Positions 35,774 through 45,131 of a stretch of DNA of 64,000 nt are shown here, piece by piece. Source of the stretch: Paraburkholderia terricola (GTDB taxonomy: Bacteria; Pseudomonadota; Gammaproteobacteria; Burkholderiales; Burkholderiaceae). The notes beneath the pieces are model-generated. The model saw nothing but the letters and a program-made list of their open reading frames with translations. It made no database searches and was not told where the DNA came from. Location of the stretch: assembly GCF_900142195.1 (NCBI RefSeq), contig NZ_FRAB01000002.1, positions 191,170-255,169 of the forward strand. The letters are read 5' to 3'. The position numbers and the translations under genes were made by a program. Every line of letters begins with the position of its first letter. Position 1 is the stretch's first letter.

Positions 35774-37153
35774 TCAACGAATCGCGTTGAGCACCGCTTC
35801 CGCGCCGCGGCCGATGGCGAGCAAGGCGTCGTCGGCGTGCGGCGCGCCTGCCAGCATCAGGCCGACCGGCGCTTCGCCGCGCAAGTGGCACGGCAGCGAC
35901 AGCGCGCACGCATCGAGGAAGTTGAACACGCCCGGATTGCGCAGCATCAGCGCGTTGACGCGGCCAAAGGTTTCGTCGTCGTCGACCAGATCGGCGACGC
36001 GCGGCGCGACCACCGGCACGGTCGGCGCGACCACCGCGTCGAAACGCTGCCACAGCGTGCGGGCGGCTTCGTCGAGCATAGCCTGCCGTTCGGCGAGCAG
36101 ATCCAGATAGTCGGCGGCGCTGGCAGGCTGGCCTTTGAGAATCCGCACCAGCACGCGCGGGTCGTATTGGTCGCGGTGCTTTTCCAGCAGCGGACGATGC
36201 CACGCATACGCTTCGATCGGCGCAAAGCCGAAGCGGTTGATCTCGGGCAAACGGTCGAGCGGCGCGAAACGCACTTCGCTGACGATCGCGCCGGCCGCTT
36301 CCAGATGCTTGAGCGCGGTATCGATCGCCGCCGCGACTTCCGGCTCGACGCCGTCGGTGACGTAGTGAGTGAGTACGCCGAGGCGCACGCCTTCGAGCGG
36401 ACGGGCCGCCGGAATGCGCGGTTCGAGGCCGGCCAGCATCCGGTCGACCAGCGCGCAGCACGCCACCGAGACGCCGATCGGTCCGAACGAATCGAGCGTC
36501 GACGACAGCGGCACGCCGCCTTGTTTCGGGATGCGCGCGGCGGTCGGCTTGAAGCCGGTCAGCCCGCACAGCGCCGCCGGAATGCGCAGCGAGCCGCCCG
36601 TGTCGGTGCCGAGCGCGACCGCCGCCATGCCGTCCGCGACGGACGCCGCCGCGCCCGACGAGGAGCCGCCGGAAATCCGCTCGTCGCCCTCCACGCCGCG
36701 CCGGTACGGCGACAACGGATGGCCGTAATGCGGGTTCAAGCCGAGCCCGGAAAACGCGAACTCGCTCATGTTGGTGCGCCCGACGATCACCGCGCCGGCG
36801 CGCTTCAGGCGCGCGACCGTGACCGCGTCGGCCTTGGCGGCGGGCGCGCCCGCCAGCACGATGGAGCCGGCGCGGGTCGGCTGGCCCTCGATATCGAACA
36901 GGTCCTTCACCGATACCGGAATCCCGGCGAGCGGCGAGAGCACCGTGCCGGCCGCGCGCAGCCGGTCGTGCGCGTCGGCGGCGGCGCGGGCGCTGTCCGC
37001 GTCGACGTGCATGAAGGCGACCGCGCCCTGGCCCGCCGGATCGGCGATCCGTTCGAGCGCGGTTTCGACGAGCGCGCGGCTGGTGGTGCGCCCGGCGGCG
37101 AGGTCGGCGGCAAGCTGGGCAAGCGGCGGGAAGGGCGTGAATTCGGTGGCCAT
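35774..37153 (-). CDS. Amidase signature family hydrolase
   Basis: A 459-residue amidase. The Ser-cisSer-Lys triad is K83 (SVKDLFD), S164 (GGSSSGAAAS) and S188 (GTDTGGSLRIPAA), with the normal 24-residue gap between the two serines. It hydrolyses an amide or amide-like bond; the substrate is unknown. It is the last gene of a leftward group with a GntR regulator, an MFS transporter and a DUF2848 protein, which points to uptake and breakdown of one small molecule. Confidence 0.88.
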   Translation of the reverse strand: MATEFTPFPPLAQLAADLAAGRTTSRALVETALERIADPAGQGAVAFMHVDADSARAAADAHDRLRAAGTVLSPLAGIPVSVKDLFDIEGQPTRAGSIVLAGAPAAKADAVTVARLKRAGAVIVGRTNMSEFAFSGLGLNPHYGHPLSPYRRGVEGDERISGGSSSGAAASVADGMAAVALGTDTGGSLRIPAALCGLTGFKPTAARIPKQGGVPLSSTLDSFGPIGVSVACCALVDRMLAGLEPRIPAARPLEGVRLGVLTHYVTDGVEPEVAAAIDTALKHLEAAGAIVSEVRFAPLDRLPEINRFGFAPIEAYAWHRPLLEKHRDQYDPRVLVRILKGQPASAADYLDLLAERQAMLDEAARTLWQRFDAVVAPTVPVVAPRVADLVDDDETFGRVNALMLRNPGVFNFLDACALSLPCHLRGEAPVGLMLAGAPHADDALLAIGRGAEAVLNAIR

Positions 37154-37217
37154 GATGTCGGTGGAGTCAGGTTGAACCGCGTGAAGCCGGTCGGGTTTCA
37201 GGTTCGTTCAGCGTCGT

Positions 37218-37898
37218 TCAGATGCGATTGAAGAGCGTCGCGCGGAACGCCTCGATGTGCTTTTGCACCGATCGACGGGCGCCTTCGGCATCGCGTTCGC
37301 GCAGCAGGCGAAACAGTTCGAGATGTTCTTCGTGCACGTCTTCGAGATGATGCGGCTCGGACAGCGAGATAAACCAGAAGCGCAGCGAGCGTTCATGCAG
37401 CCCGCGCAGGATGTCGGCGAGCACCGGGTTGCGCGAGGCCGCCGAGATCGCCAGATGAAACTCGCGGTCGATGTCCATCATGCCTTCGATGTCGTGCGCC
37501 GCGACGCACACGGCCGAGCGCTCCAGCAACGCCTGCATCGCATCGTAGTCGTGCTGCTGCGCGTGGCGCGCGGCCAGTTCCACGCAGTGGCTTTCGTTGA
37601 CGAGCCGCACGTCGATGATCGCGAGCACGTCGTCGAGTGAAACCGGGCGGACCATGATGCCCTTGCGCGGCATGATGGTCAGCATGCCTTCGTGCACGAG
37701 CCGGTGCAGCGCCTGGTGCACCGGCGTTCTGCCGATGCCGGTCAGCGCCATCAATTCGGCCTCGTTGAGCACCTCGCTCGGCCGCAGGCGCATCGTGATG
37801 ATCTCGCGCTTGACGAACGCATACGCCTGTTCGGCGAGGCTCGCGGCGGCGGTCGCGCGGGTGGGCCGGGGAGGGCGGGCAGTCTGCAAAAGCTTCAT
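37218..37898 (-). CDS. GntR-family transcriptional regulator (FCD subgroup)
   Basis: A 226-residue regulator. The N-terminal winged helix has EQAYAFVKREIITMRLRP, the recognition segment LMALTGIGRTPVHQALHRL, and LTIMPRKGIMV. The C-terminal domain is the all-helical FCD ligand domain with metal/ligand residues in DREFHLAISAAS and the C-terminal EEHLELFRLL. It most likely controls the flanking amidase and transporter genes in response to their substrate. Confidence 0.9.
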   Translation of the reverse strand: MKLLQTARPPRPTRATAAASLAEQAYAFVKREIITMRLRPSEVLNEAELMALTGIGRTPVHQALHRLVHEGMLTIMPRKGIMVRPVSLDDVLAIIDVRLVNESHCVELAARHAQQHDYDAMQALLERSAVCVAAHDIEGMMDIDREFHLAISAASRNPVLADILRGLHERSLRFWFISLSEPHHLEDVHEEHLELFRLLRERDAEGARRSVQKHIEAFRATLFNRI

Positions 37899-38053
37899 GT
37901 CGAAAGAAAGCGGGCGGGGTCGTCCGCATTGTAGAGCAAGGTTTTGCGGGTGCGGGGTGGAGGGCGCCGGTCGGCTTGGGCGACCGGCGCGCCGCGCGGT
38001 CCGCGCAGCGCGGATGTCGCACGGGTCACCCGGATCGCGCGCATCGCGGCCAC

Positions 38054-39406
38054 TCAGGCGCCGCTTGGCGCGATCCCGGCGGCGTGCCGTACCTTCACGC
38101 GCGGCATCATCAGCGTGACCAGCCCGCCGACGATCAGCGCGCCCGCGATCAGCACCAGACCGAACGTCACGCTATGCGTCGCGTCCTTGACGATGCCGAG
38201 CACATACGGGCTCACGTAACCGGCGAGATTCGCGATCGAATTGATCACGGCGATGCCGGCCACTGCCGCGGTGCCTTGCAGGAAGGTGGTCGACATCGAC
38301 CAGAAGATGCCGAAGCCCGCCAGGATGCCGATATACGCGATCGACAGGCCGGTCACGGCGAGCGGGATCGAGTTCGTCACCGAGGCGCTGCCGAGCAAGC
38401 CCGCCGCGCCGATGAAGCAGCACACCGCGTAGTGCCAGCGCCGTTCGCCGGTCACGTCCGACGAGCGGCCGATCAGGATCATGCCGATGCCCGCGGCCAG
38501 ATAGGGAATCGCGGTGACGAAGCCATTGGTGACGAGGTTGGTCACGCCGAGGTCCTTGACGATCTGAGGCAGCCAGAACGAAAAGCCCGCGTTGCCGGTG
38601 ACGAGGCAAAAGTAGATCAGCGTGAGCAGCCAGAAGCGGCCCGAGCGCAACGCCACCGCGAGACTGTGCTCCGCGCCGGCCGCCGCGGCCGAACTGTTGT
38701 CACGCGAGAGTCGGCTCAGGATCACGCGCTTTTCGTCGGCGCTGAGCCAGGCGGCTTCGGCGGGCGTGTTGCGCAGCACGGCCAACGCCCAGAAGCCGGT
38801 GAGGATCGACGGAATGCCTTCGATCAGGAACATCCACTGCCAGCCGCGCAAGCCGTGCGCGTCGTGCAGCGCCGACATCAGAAAGCCCGACAACGGCGCG
38901 CCGATGATGCCCGCCACCGGAATCGCCGCCATGAATACGGCGACCATCCGCGCGCGGCGGTCCGACGGAAACCAGAAGGTCAGATAGAGCACCACGCCCG
39001 GCACCAGGCCGGCTTCGGCGACGCCGAGAAAAAAGCGCAGTACGTAGAACATCGTTTCCGAGCGCACGAACATCATCAGGCAGGACAGCAGTCCCCATAG
39101 CATCGTGATGCGGGCGATGGTGGCGCGCGCGCCGAACTTCTTCAGCAGCAGATTGCTCGGCACTTCGAACACGAAATAGCCGAAGAAAAAGATCCCCGCG
39201 CCGAGTCCGTAGGCCGCGTTGGAAAGGCCGAGGTCGCCGGTGAACTGCAGCTTCGCGTAACCGATGTTGACGCGGTCCAGATACGACAGCACGTAGACGA
39301 GAAACAGGAACGGCATGATGCGCCAGGTGATCTTGCGCAGGGCGGCGGCTTCGAGCAATGCGTCTGACGACGCGTCGGCGGTGGCGGAGAGCGAAGGTTG
39401 AGTCAT
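38054..39406 (-). CDS. MFS transporter of the anion:cation symporter (ACS) family
   Basis: A 450-residue transporter with 12 predicted membrane segments. The loop between helices 2 and 3 and the RITMLWGLLSCLMMFVRS region follow the ACS pattern of dicarboxylate or tartrate-like permeases (YVLSYLDRVNIGYAKL at helix 1). It probably imports the substrate of the adjoining amidase. The start at 39406 gives MTQPSLSATA. A much longer open frame upstream runs through the DUF2848 gene and is not real. Confidence 0.9.
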   Translation of the reverse strand: MTQPSLSATADASSDALLEAAALRKITWRIMPFLFLVYVLSYLDRVNIGYAKLQFTGDLGLSNAAYGLGAGIFFFGYFVFEVPSNLLLKKFGARATIARITMLWGLLSCLMMFVRSETMFYVLRFFLGVAEAGLVPGVVLYLTFWFPSDRRARMVAVFMAAIPVAGIIGAPLSGFLMSALHDAHGLRGWQWMFLIEGIPSILTGFWALAVLRNTPAEAAWLSADEKRVILSRLSRDNSSAAAAGAEHSLAVALRSGRFWLLTLIYFCLVTGNAGFSFWLPQIVKDLGVTNLVTNGFVTAIPYLAAGIGMILIGRSSDVTGERRWHYAVCCFIGAAGLLGSASVTNSIPLAVTGLSIAYIGILAGFGIFWSMSTTFLQGTAAVAGIAVINSIANLAGYVSPYVLGIVKDATHSVTFGLVLIAGALIVGGLVTLMMPRVKVRHAAGIAPSGA

Positions 39407-39417
39407 GAACGGATGCC

Positions 39418-40107
39418 TCATTCGACGATAGGAAGCGCTCGCACGCGATAGGCGTGGCGCAGTGTGCGGTTCAGGACGGGATCGTGCAATTCGAGTTCGA
39501 GCGCGTCGCCGTCGGCCATGCCGACGATGCCGCCTTGCACGGCGAGGGTGCCGCAGAACATCGCGGCGCCGGGTGCGAGCGGCGCGCGCTCGAGCAAGTC
39601 GGCGGCGGGCAGCAGCGTGGCGACGCTGCCTTGCTGATAGACGCGCCGCTCGCCGTTCGTCACCGCGTAGGCGCGCAATTCCAGTCGATCCCAGTGGCCG
39701 GCGAGGTCGTCGAAACGCCAGGCGTCGCGCGCGACCGGTTTCGGGCATACCTGCTTGGAGACGGTCACGCCATAGGCTTCGACTTCGCGGTCGGTATGGT
39801 CGGAGCCGACGGTGACGAGCAAGCCCGCCTTCGATTGCACCAGCACGCATTCCGCCTCGCCGCTGGACTTCACGCCGACCACGTCGACGAGTTCGGCCTG
39901 CGTCAGCAGCTCCGCGCCGAGGCGGTAGAAGCACGGCGTAGTGGAGGGACGCTTCACGCCGAGCGCGGCCAGTTCTGCGATGTGATGCTCGATCGCGGCC
40001 TGGTCGCGCCCGGCCCAACCGGCGATGGTCAAGCGATTCACTTCCACCGTTTCGGCGCGACTGTCGCCGGAACGCTCCACAACATTGAAGGACACCTGCC
40101 GCATCAT
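39418..40107 (-). CDS. DUF2848 family protein
   Basis: A 229-residue cytosolic protein of unknown function. It has the DUF2848 layout: VNRLTIAGWAGRDQAA, TPCFYRLG, the acidic VTVGSDHTDREVEAYG with a conserved DHTDR, and GAAMFCGTLAV near the C-terminus. The fold resembles fumarylacetoacetate-hydrolase-like proteins, so a hydrolase or lyase role is possible. AGGGGAG lies 5 bases before the start. It is the first gene of the leftward group with an MFS permease, a GntR regulator and an amidase. Confidence 0.85.
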   Translation of the reverse strand: MMRQVSFNVVERSGDSRAETVEVNRLTIAGWAGRDQAAIEHHIAELAALGVKRPSTTPCFYRLGAELLTQAELVDVVGVKSSGEAECVLVQSKAGLLVTVGSDHTDREVEAYGVTVSKQVCPKPVARDAWRFDDLAGHWDRLELRAYAVTNGERRVYQQGSVATLLPAADLLERAPLAPGAAMFCGTLAVQGGIVGMADGDALELELHDPVLNRTLRHAYRVRALPIVE

Positions 40108-40114
40108 TCGACTC

Positions 40115-40155
40115 CCCTAAAAATATTCGCCAAATATTATGGTGATATTTCACAG
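40115..40155 (-). promoter_or_regulatory. AT-rich promoter/operator region of the DUF2848 operon
   Basis: Between the ribosome site and about 40155 lies an AT-rich stretch with an imperfect inverted repeat (AAATATtcGCC and GGtGATATTT, nine bases apart). It is the only such stretch near the operon start and a plausible site for the GntR regulator. No experiment or consensus backs it. Confidence 0.35.
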
Positions 40156-40311
40156 GCGTCCAGCGTGTCAAAAACATTCTGCTGCGCGGCATCGTCGGGA
40201 GTTCAAGAGCAGGCGGCAATCCCGCGCCCTTCGGCGCTTTCCGCGATTCGGCGCCAGGCGGGCGTTTGCTACACTGCGTTTTCAAGATTACTTTCTGTAA
40301 GGAACGCATTC

Positions 40312-42069
40312 ATGCACCACGGCATCGGCTTCATTCAGGATCTGGCGGTCGTGATGGCGCTGGCCGGCGTCGTCACCGTGCTGTTCCATCGCCTGAAGCA
40401 GCCGGTGGTGTTGGGTTACATCGCCGCGGGCGTGATCATCGGGCCGTACACGCCGCCGTTCCAGTTGATCCACGACGAGCAGACCATTCAGACCCTCGGC
40501 GAACTCGGCGTGGTGTTCCTGATGTTTTCGCTGGGGCTGGAATTCAGCCTGCGCAAGCTGTTCAAGGTCGGCGCGACGGCGATCGTCGCGGCGCTCTCCG
40601 AAATCGTGCTGATGCTGTGGCTCGGTTACGAGATCGGCAGCGCGTTCGGCTGGAGTCCGATGGATTCGCTGTTCCTCGGCGCGATCCTCGCGATCTCGTC
40701 GACCACGATCATCGTCAAGGCGCTTTCCGAACTGGGTCTGAAGCGCGAGAGCTTCGCGCAACTGGTGTTCGGGATTCTGATCGTCGAGGACATTCTCGCC
40801 ATCGCGATGCTCGTGCTGCTGTCCGGCATCGCGCAGACCGGTCAACTGAGCGCGGGTATCGCAGTGGTCACGCTCGGCAAGCTGCTGCTCTTCATGACGG
40901 TGTCGCTGGTGGTCGGCATTCTGGTCGTGCCCCGCGCGCTGAACTATGTGGCGCGCGCGAGGAGCGACGAGATGCTGCTGGTGTCGGTGCTCGGCTTCTG
41001 CTTTGGCTTCTGTCTGCTGGTGGTGAAGCTCGATTACAGCATTGCGCTCGGCGCGTTTCTGATCGGCGCGATCATGGCGGAGTCGCGCCATCTGCACCGC
41101 ATCGAGCATCTGATTGCGCCGCTGCGCGACGCGTTTTCCGCGATTTTCTTCGTGACGATCGGTTTGATGCTGGACCCGGCGGTGCTGGTCGACTACGCGT
41201 GGCCGATCGCGGTGATCACGGTGGCGGTAATCGTCGGCAAGATCGTCTCGTGCGGGCTCGGCACCTTTCTCGCCGGCAAGGACGGACGCACGGCGATGCG
41301 GGTCGGCATGACCGTCTCGCAGATCGGCGAGTTCTCGTTCATCATCGCGTCGCTCGGCTTGACGCTGAAAGTGACGAGCGCGTTTCTCTATCCGATCGCG
41401 GTCGCGGTATCGGCATTGACCACGCTGTTTACGCCTTATCTGATCCGGGCCGCGGACCCGCTGACGCAGCGGCTGGGTCACGCGATGCCGCGCACGCTCG
41501 CCAACGTGTTCGGCATGTACGGCCAGTGGGTGCGCAGCCTGAGCACTGGAACCGGTGAACCGACGTTGTTCAGCATGACGCGGCGAATCATTTTGCAGAT
41601 CGCCGTGAACCTGGCTTTGGTCGCCGCGATTTTTCTGATCGTGTCGTATAGCGCGCCTTACACCGGCGGCTTGCTCGCGCGCTGGCTGACGGCCGAGCCC
41701 ATGCAGCGCGTGGTCTTGTGGAGCATTGCGCTGGTCATATCGATGCCGTTTCTGGTGGCCGTCTATCGCAAGACCAAGTCGCTCGCGCTGCTGCTCGCCG
41801 AGGTCAGCGTGCAGCCGGCGATCGCGGGGCGCTTCACGCGTGCGATCCGTTACGCGATCTCCGACCTGGTGCCGGTGGTCTCGATGGTCGGCGTGTTCCT
41901 GCTGGTCGCGGCGCTCTCGAGCGGCATCCTGCCGCCGACCGGCCTGCTCATCGCGGTGCTCGGTTGCGCCGCGCTGCTGCTTGCGCTCGTGTGGCGCTGG
42001 TGCGTGAAAATCCACGCGGCGATGCAGATCGCGCTGCGCGAAACGTTCGACGAACAGCCCGATCCTTGA
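40312..42069 (+). CDS. CPA2-family cation:proton antiporter (KefB-like), with extra C-terminal membrane domain
   Basis: A 585-residue membrane protein. The first 12 helices match the Na+/H+ exchanger domain: LGYIAAGVIIGPYTPP, LGLEFSLRKL, ISSTTIIVKALSELG and the ion-site GILIVEDILAI. A K+ efflux protein of the Kef group would then carry a soluble TrkA-N/RCK domain, but here the last about 190 residues are again hydrophobic, with about five more membrane helices. It exchanges K+ or Na+ for protons. The start at 40312 follows AAGGA. It reads away from the DUF2848 group. Confidence 0.87.
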   Translation: MHHGIGFIQDLAVVMALAGVVTVLFHRLKQPVVLGYIAAGVIIGPYTPPFQLIHDEQTIQTLGELGVVFLMFSLGLEFSLRKLFKVGATAIVAALSEIVLMLWLGYEIGSAFGWSPMDSLFLGAILAISSTTIIVKALSELGLKRESFAQLVFGILIVEDILAIAMLVLLSGIAQTGQLSAGIAVVTLGKLLLFMTVSLVVGILVVPRALNYVARARSDEMLLVSVLGFCFGFCLLVVKLDYSIALGAFLIGAIMAESRHLHRIEHLIAPLRDAFSAIFFVTIGLMLDPAVLVDYAWPIAVITVAVIVGKIVSCGLGTFLAGKDGRTAMRVGMTVSQIGEFSFIIASLGLTLKVTSAFLYPIAVAVSALTTLFTPYLIRAADPLTQRLGHAMPRTLANVFGMYGQWVRSLSTGTGEPTLFSMTRRIILQIAVNLALVAAIFLIVSYSAPYTGGLLARWLTAEPMQRVVLWSIALVISMPFLVAVYRKTKSLALLLAEVSVQPAIAGRFTRAIRYAISDLVPVVSMVGVFLLVAALSSGILPPTGLLIAVLGCAALLLALVWRWCVKIHAAMQIALRETFDEQPDP

Positions 42070-42196
42070 GTCGGATGGCGTGCATTGCCCGCCGCAACAA
42101 TGTGACCAATTGTGTGTGGGTTTGCGGGGCTTGGTCCGCTGGCGGATAATCAGGGCATATTCATTCGTTCGCGTGCAAGGCGCCTGTCTGACTGTC

Positions 42197-43810
42197 ATGA
42201 GCGAAAACAAACCTGAAAATGCCGGCGAGCCTGGCAGCCCACCGTCGCCTTCGGCGTCGCCGGCCACGCCGGGCGCACAGAAATCCGACATCGCGCCGAA
42301 TGAGCCGGCAGCCTCGCTGCCTCCCTCGCATGAAGATTCCACGCAATCTCCCATCAAGGATGCGGTGACGCCGCAGGTGTATTCGGGGACGGCGGGCAAG
42401 GGCGCGAGTCCTTCAGCGGGCGGGGTTTCACGCGCCGCGGCGTCAGCCGCGGGTGCGGATTCCAGCGCCGGCGCGCCGCGCTCCAGCGTGTTGCCGGAAG
42501 GTTCGCCGTCGAGCGCTAGCGGTGCTTCCACCACATCTGCGGCAACTGAGGGAGCCGCCGTCCGGTCATCCACCGACGACCCTGAAAGCGCGTCGGCCGT
42601 CACACCCACCGATTCGCAAACGGCGCGGCAACGCGACGCCGAAGAGGCACGCAGTTCAGCGGCGGCATCCACCGCGAAGCAGGAAGCGGCGGCTCACGAG
42701 CGTGACGCGCAGCGTGTCGGCACCCGTCCCGTGACGCCGCCACCCATGCCGCCCGCGAGCAGCGAAGCGATCGACGGCGAACTGGTTACCTCTGCCGGCG
42801 ATACCGCCGCTTCAGGTCAGGCAGCGGCATCCAGCGGGCGCCCGGCCGGCTCGCCGCCGCCCGGTTTCGGCGCCGCGCCCGACTTCAGCGCGTCCAATCC
42901 GCCGCCGCCGAACGCATTGCCGCCGTCGCCGCCGCGTTATCTGAAGCAGAACGATTCGGCGTGGACGGTGTTCGGCCGCATCATCGCGGCGCGCGCGCGC
43001 CAGTTGTTCGATCGCGCCGGCCAGCGGATCACGCAGCGCACGCTGCGCATCGGCGTGTCGGCGCGCATCTTTCATCCGGAGCCGGGGGCGAGGGGCTTGC
43101 GCGGCAAGACGCTGCAGTACCTGGAGGAATCGATCGCGCATTGGGTGATGTCGCGCGACGTGCTGGTGTTCATGATTCCGACGGTCGGTCATCAGGGCAT
43201 GCTGCACCCGAGCAATATCCGTTTGCGCGATTATGCAAAGCATCTCGACGGCCTGTTGCTGCAAGGCGGCGCGGACGTCTCGCCGCAGTCCTACGCGGAA
43301 GCGGCAACCAGTCACGAATGGCCGGGCGACCGTGTGCGCGACATGTACGAGCTCGAACTGCTGCACGAGTTCATCGAGTCGGGTAAGCCGGTGTTGGGTG
43401 TATGCCGCGGCTGTCAACTGATCAACGTGGCGTTTGGCGGGACCTTGTATCAGGACATCGCTACCGATGTGCCGACCGCGGGCGCGCACGTCAACGAGAA
43501 CTATGATCAGCATCGGCACGGGATTCACTTCCCGGACGGCTCCACGCTGGTGAATATGTTTCCGGGCCGGCGCGATGCGATCGTCAACTCGATTCACCAT
43601 CAGGCGGTCAAGACGCTGGGCCGCGATCTCAACATCGAAGCGGTGTCGGCTTCGGACGGCATCATCGAGGCCGTGCGCTATCGGCGGGCGCCGTTCGTGA
43701 TGGGCGTGCAGTGGCACCCGGAGTTCCATCGCGCGGGTGGCGAGGAACTGCTCGACTGCACGCCATTGCTCGATACCTTTCTGCGGGTGGCGCGCGAAAC
43801 GCGGTTTTGA
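42197..43810 (+). CDS. Class I glutamine amidotransferase-like hydrolase (PuuD-type) with long disordered N-terminus
   Basis: A 537-residue protein. The last about 260 residues form a peptidase C26 domain: the nucleophile Cys is in VLGVCRGCQLINVAFGG, and the His/Glu pair is in GVQWHPEFH. Family members cleave gamma-glutamyl bonds, e.g. gamma-glutamyl-GABA in putrescine breakdown. The first about 260 residues are low-complexity, rich in Ala, Ser, Pro and Gly, with no domain visible; this is twice the usual family length. The start at 42197 (MSENKPENAGEPG) is the first Met with the Pro/Ser-rich style; more upstream codons are open. Confidence 0.85.
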   Translation: MSENKPENAGEPGSPPSPSASPATPGAQKSDIAPNEPAASLPPSHEDSTQSPIKDAVTPQVYSGTAGKGASPSAGGVSRAAASAAGADSSAGAPRSSVLPEGSPSSASGASTTSAATEGAAVRSSTDDPESASAVTPTDSQTARQRDAEEARSSAAASTAKQEAAAHERDAQRVGTRPVTPPPMPPASSEAIDGELVTSAGDTAASGQAAASSGRPAGSPPPGFGAAPDFSASNPPPPNALPPSPPRYLKQNDSAWTVFGRIIAARARQLFDRAGQRITQRTLRIGVSARIFHPEPGARGLRGKTLQYLEESIAHWVMSRDVLVFMIPTVGHQGMLHPSNIRLRDYAKHLDGLLLQGGADVSPQSYAEAATSHEWPGDRVRDMYELELLHEFIESGKPVLGVCRGCQLINVAFGGTLYQDIATDVPTAGAHVNENYDQHRHGIHFPDGSTLVNMFPGRRDAIVNSIHHQAVKTLGRDLNIEAVSASDGIIEAVRYRRAPFVMGVQWHPEFHRAGGEELLDCTPLLDTFLRVARETRF

Positions 43811-44340
43811 CGGTGCTGAGATTCGCGCGTGGTCAAAAGCGCGTCCCGCGAGGTGGATTTGTCGGGGGCGCGTTGCTGTTGGATTTGGCGGCGCGCCTCG
43901 CGTTGGTTTCCCGGTCGTTGTCTTTCGGTCCACGCTCCGCAGTCTCACCGAGTCTTGGCTTGTCGATGCAGCAATGCTTTTGTCCGCCGCTTGATTACCG
44001 GTCGCTTTTAAGGCGGCGAGGAAGGCGAGTTGTTGATGAACCAAGATCGACGGCACGCGAATTTAACGACAAGCAATCTATCTCCGTATTGCAAGCCCGC
44101 ATATCGTTGGATTTCCGTCAAATTAACGTGATCCGACCGCAGTCCACAAAAGGCGGATCGTTGCGTTTCGGTCCTATCTGAAATTTTTTATTCCGCGATT
44201 ACCCGAGTTATTTGGCCAATCCATTCGCCGGCGATTTATCTCGATTTAAAGTCTGTGCGCGCAACATCTGAACGCTTCGCTTAACGACTAATCCGCGCGA
44301 TAATCCTAGGCTGATCTGGATTTGCATGGAGCATGCACGT
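43811..44340. other. Gene-free region of about 530 bases
   Basis: No convincing coding sequence on either strand. The left part is GC-rich and lacks family-like content. The right part (about 44160-44330) is AT-rich and should contain the promoter of the DUF2968 gene. Confidence 0.45.
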
Positions 44341-45054
44341 ATGAAGTACCCCTTGATTGTACGGCGCGCCATGCTGCTCGCGACCTCGTGTGCGCTGTTG
44401 CAGCATGGCGGTTTTGTGCTGGCAGCGCAAAGCGACGAGGCCGCCCCTCTGGTCGGCACGCGACCGGCCATGAACACGTTGACACCGGAGCCGGTGGCCG
44501 CCGCGCTGCGCAGCGCGGCCTCAGGCACGCCCGCCGCCGCGGACGCGCAAGGCAACGTCGCCGAACTGATGCAGATGATTCACGACGCGAAGCTGAGCGA
44601 ACTGCGCACCACATATAACGGTAGTTACGGCGCGAGCCTGTTCTTCTATCCTCGGGAGATGGCCTACTACGTCGCATTATTTCAGGACAAACATTTCTGG
44701 CGCGTGATCAAGTCGGAGAACGCGGGCCGAGCCGAGGCGATCTATGCGGGCTTCGTCCAGCAGACGGCGCAACTCGCGGAGGTCGAGATTCGTCGCACAC
44801 AGTTGCAGGCCCAAAAGGCTTACATCGAGGACATCATCGCGTTGTCGGCGGAGCGCGCGAAGCGCTTGCAAGCGGATCTCGACGTCGCGCGCACGCAGCA
44901 GGCCAAGGTCAACGACTACCAGCGGCAGACTCAAGGCGAAGCGGCCGCATTGCACGCGGAAAAGGAAAGGGCGCAGGCGCAACTGCGTCAGGTGCAGAAC
45001 GAAGTGATGCAACTGCAGCGGCAAACGGAACTTGGCCTGCCAGGCCAGAAGTAA
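44341..45054 (+). CDS. DUF2968 family periplasmic protein
   Basis: A 237-residue secreted protein of unknown function, found mainly in Burkholderiales. A signal peptide covers about residues 1-29 (cut near FVLAA-Q). The conserved core begins ELMQMIHDAKLSELRTTYNGSYGASLFFY and includes the YYVALFQDKHFWRVIK segment. The C-terminal third is a predicted coiled coil rich in Gln, Glu and Ala. GGAG lies 9 bases before the ATG at 44341; an ATG 15 bases upstream lacks this. A perfect palindromic terminator follows. Confidence 0.85.
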   Translation: MKYPLIVRRAMLLATSCALLQHGGFVLAAQSDEAAPLVGTRPAMNTLTPEPVAAALRSAASGTPAAADAQGNVAELMQMIHDAKLSELRTTYNGSYGASLFFYPREMAYYVALFQDKHFWRVIKSENAGRAEAIYAGFVQQTAQLAEVEIRRTQLQAQKAYIEDIIALSAERAKRLQADLDVARTQQAKVNDYQRQTQGEAAALHAEKERAQAQLRQVQNEVMQLQRQTELGLPGQK

Positions 45055-45066
45055 GGGTATGAAGGT

Positions 45067-45103
45067 AAAAAGCCCGGCCATGCATGGCCGGGCTTTTTTT
45101 TTT
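45067..45103 (+). terminator. Rho-independent terminator of the DUF2968 gene
   Basis: A fully palindromic stem (AAAAGCCCGGCCATG / CATGGCCGGGCTTTT) followed by a run of T. The converging hypothetical gene on the minus strand may use the other side. Confidence 0.9.
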
Positions 45104-45131
45104 GCGCCGCGAGTTCGCGACGGCGTTGCGC

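Noticed and set aside
43711..44181. Small plus-strand frame after the amidotransferase-like gene
   Set aside because: It overlaps the end of that gene in another frame, and the rest has no recognisable sequence or ribosome site.
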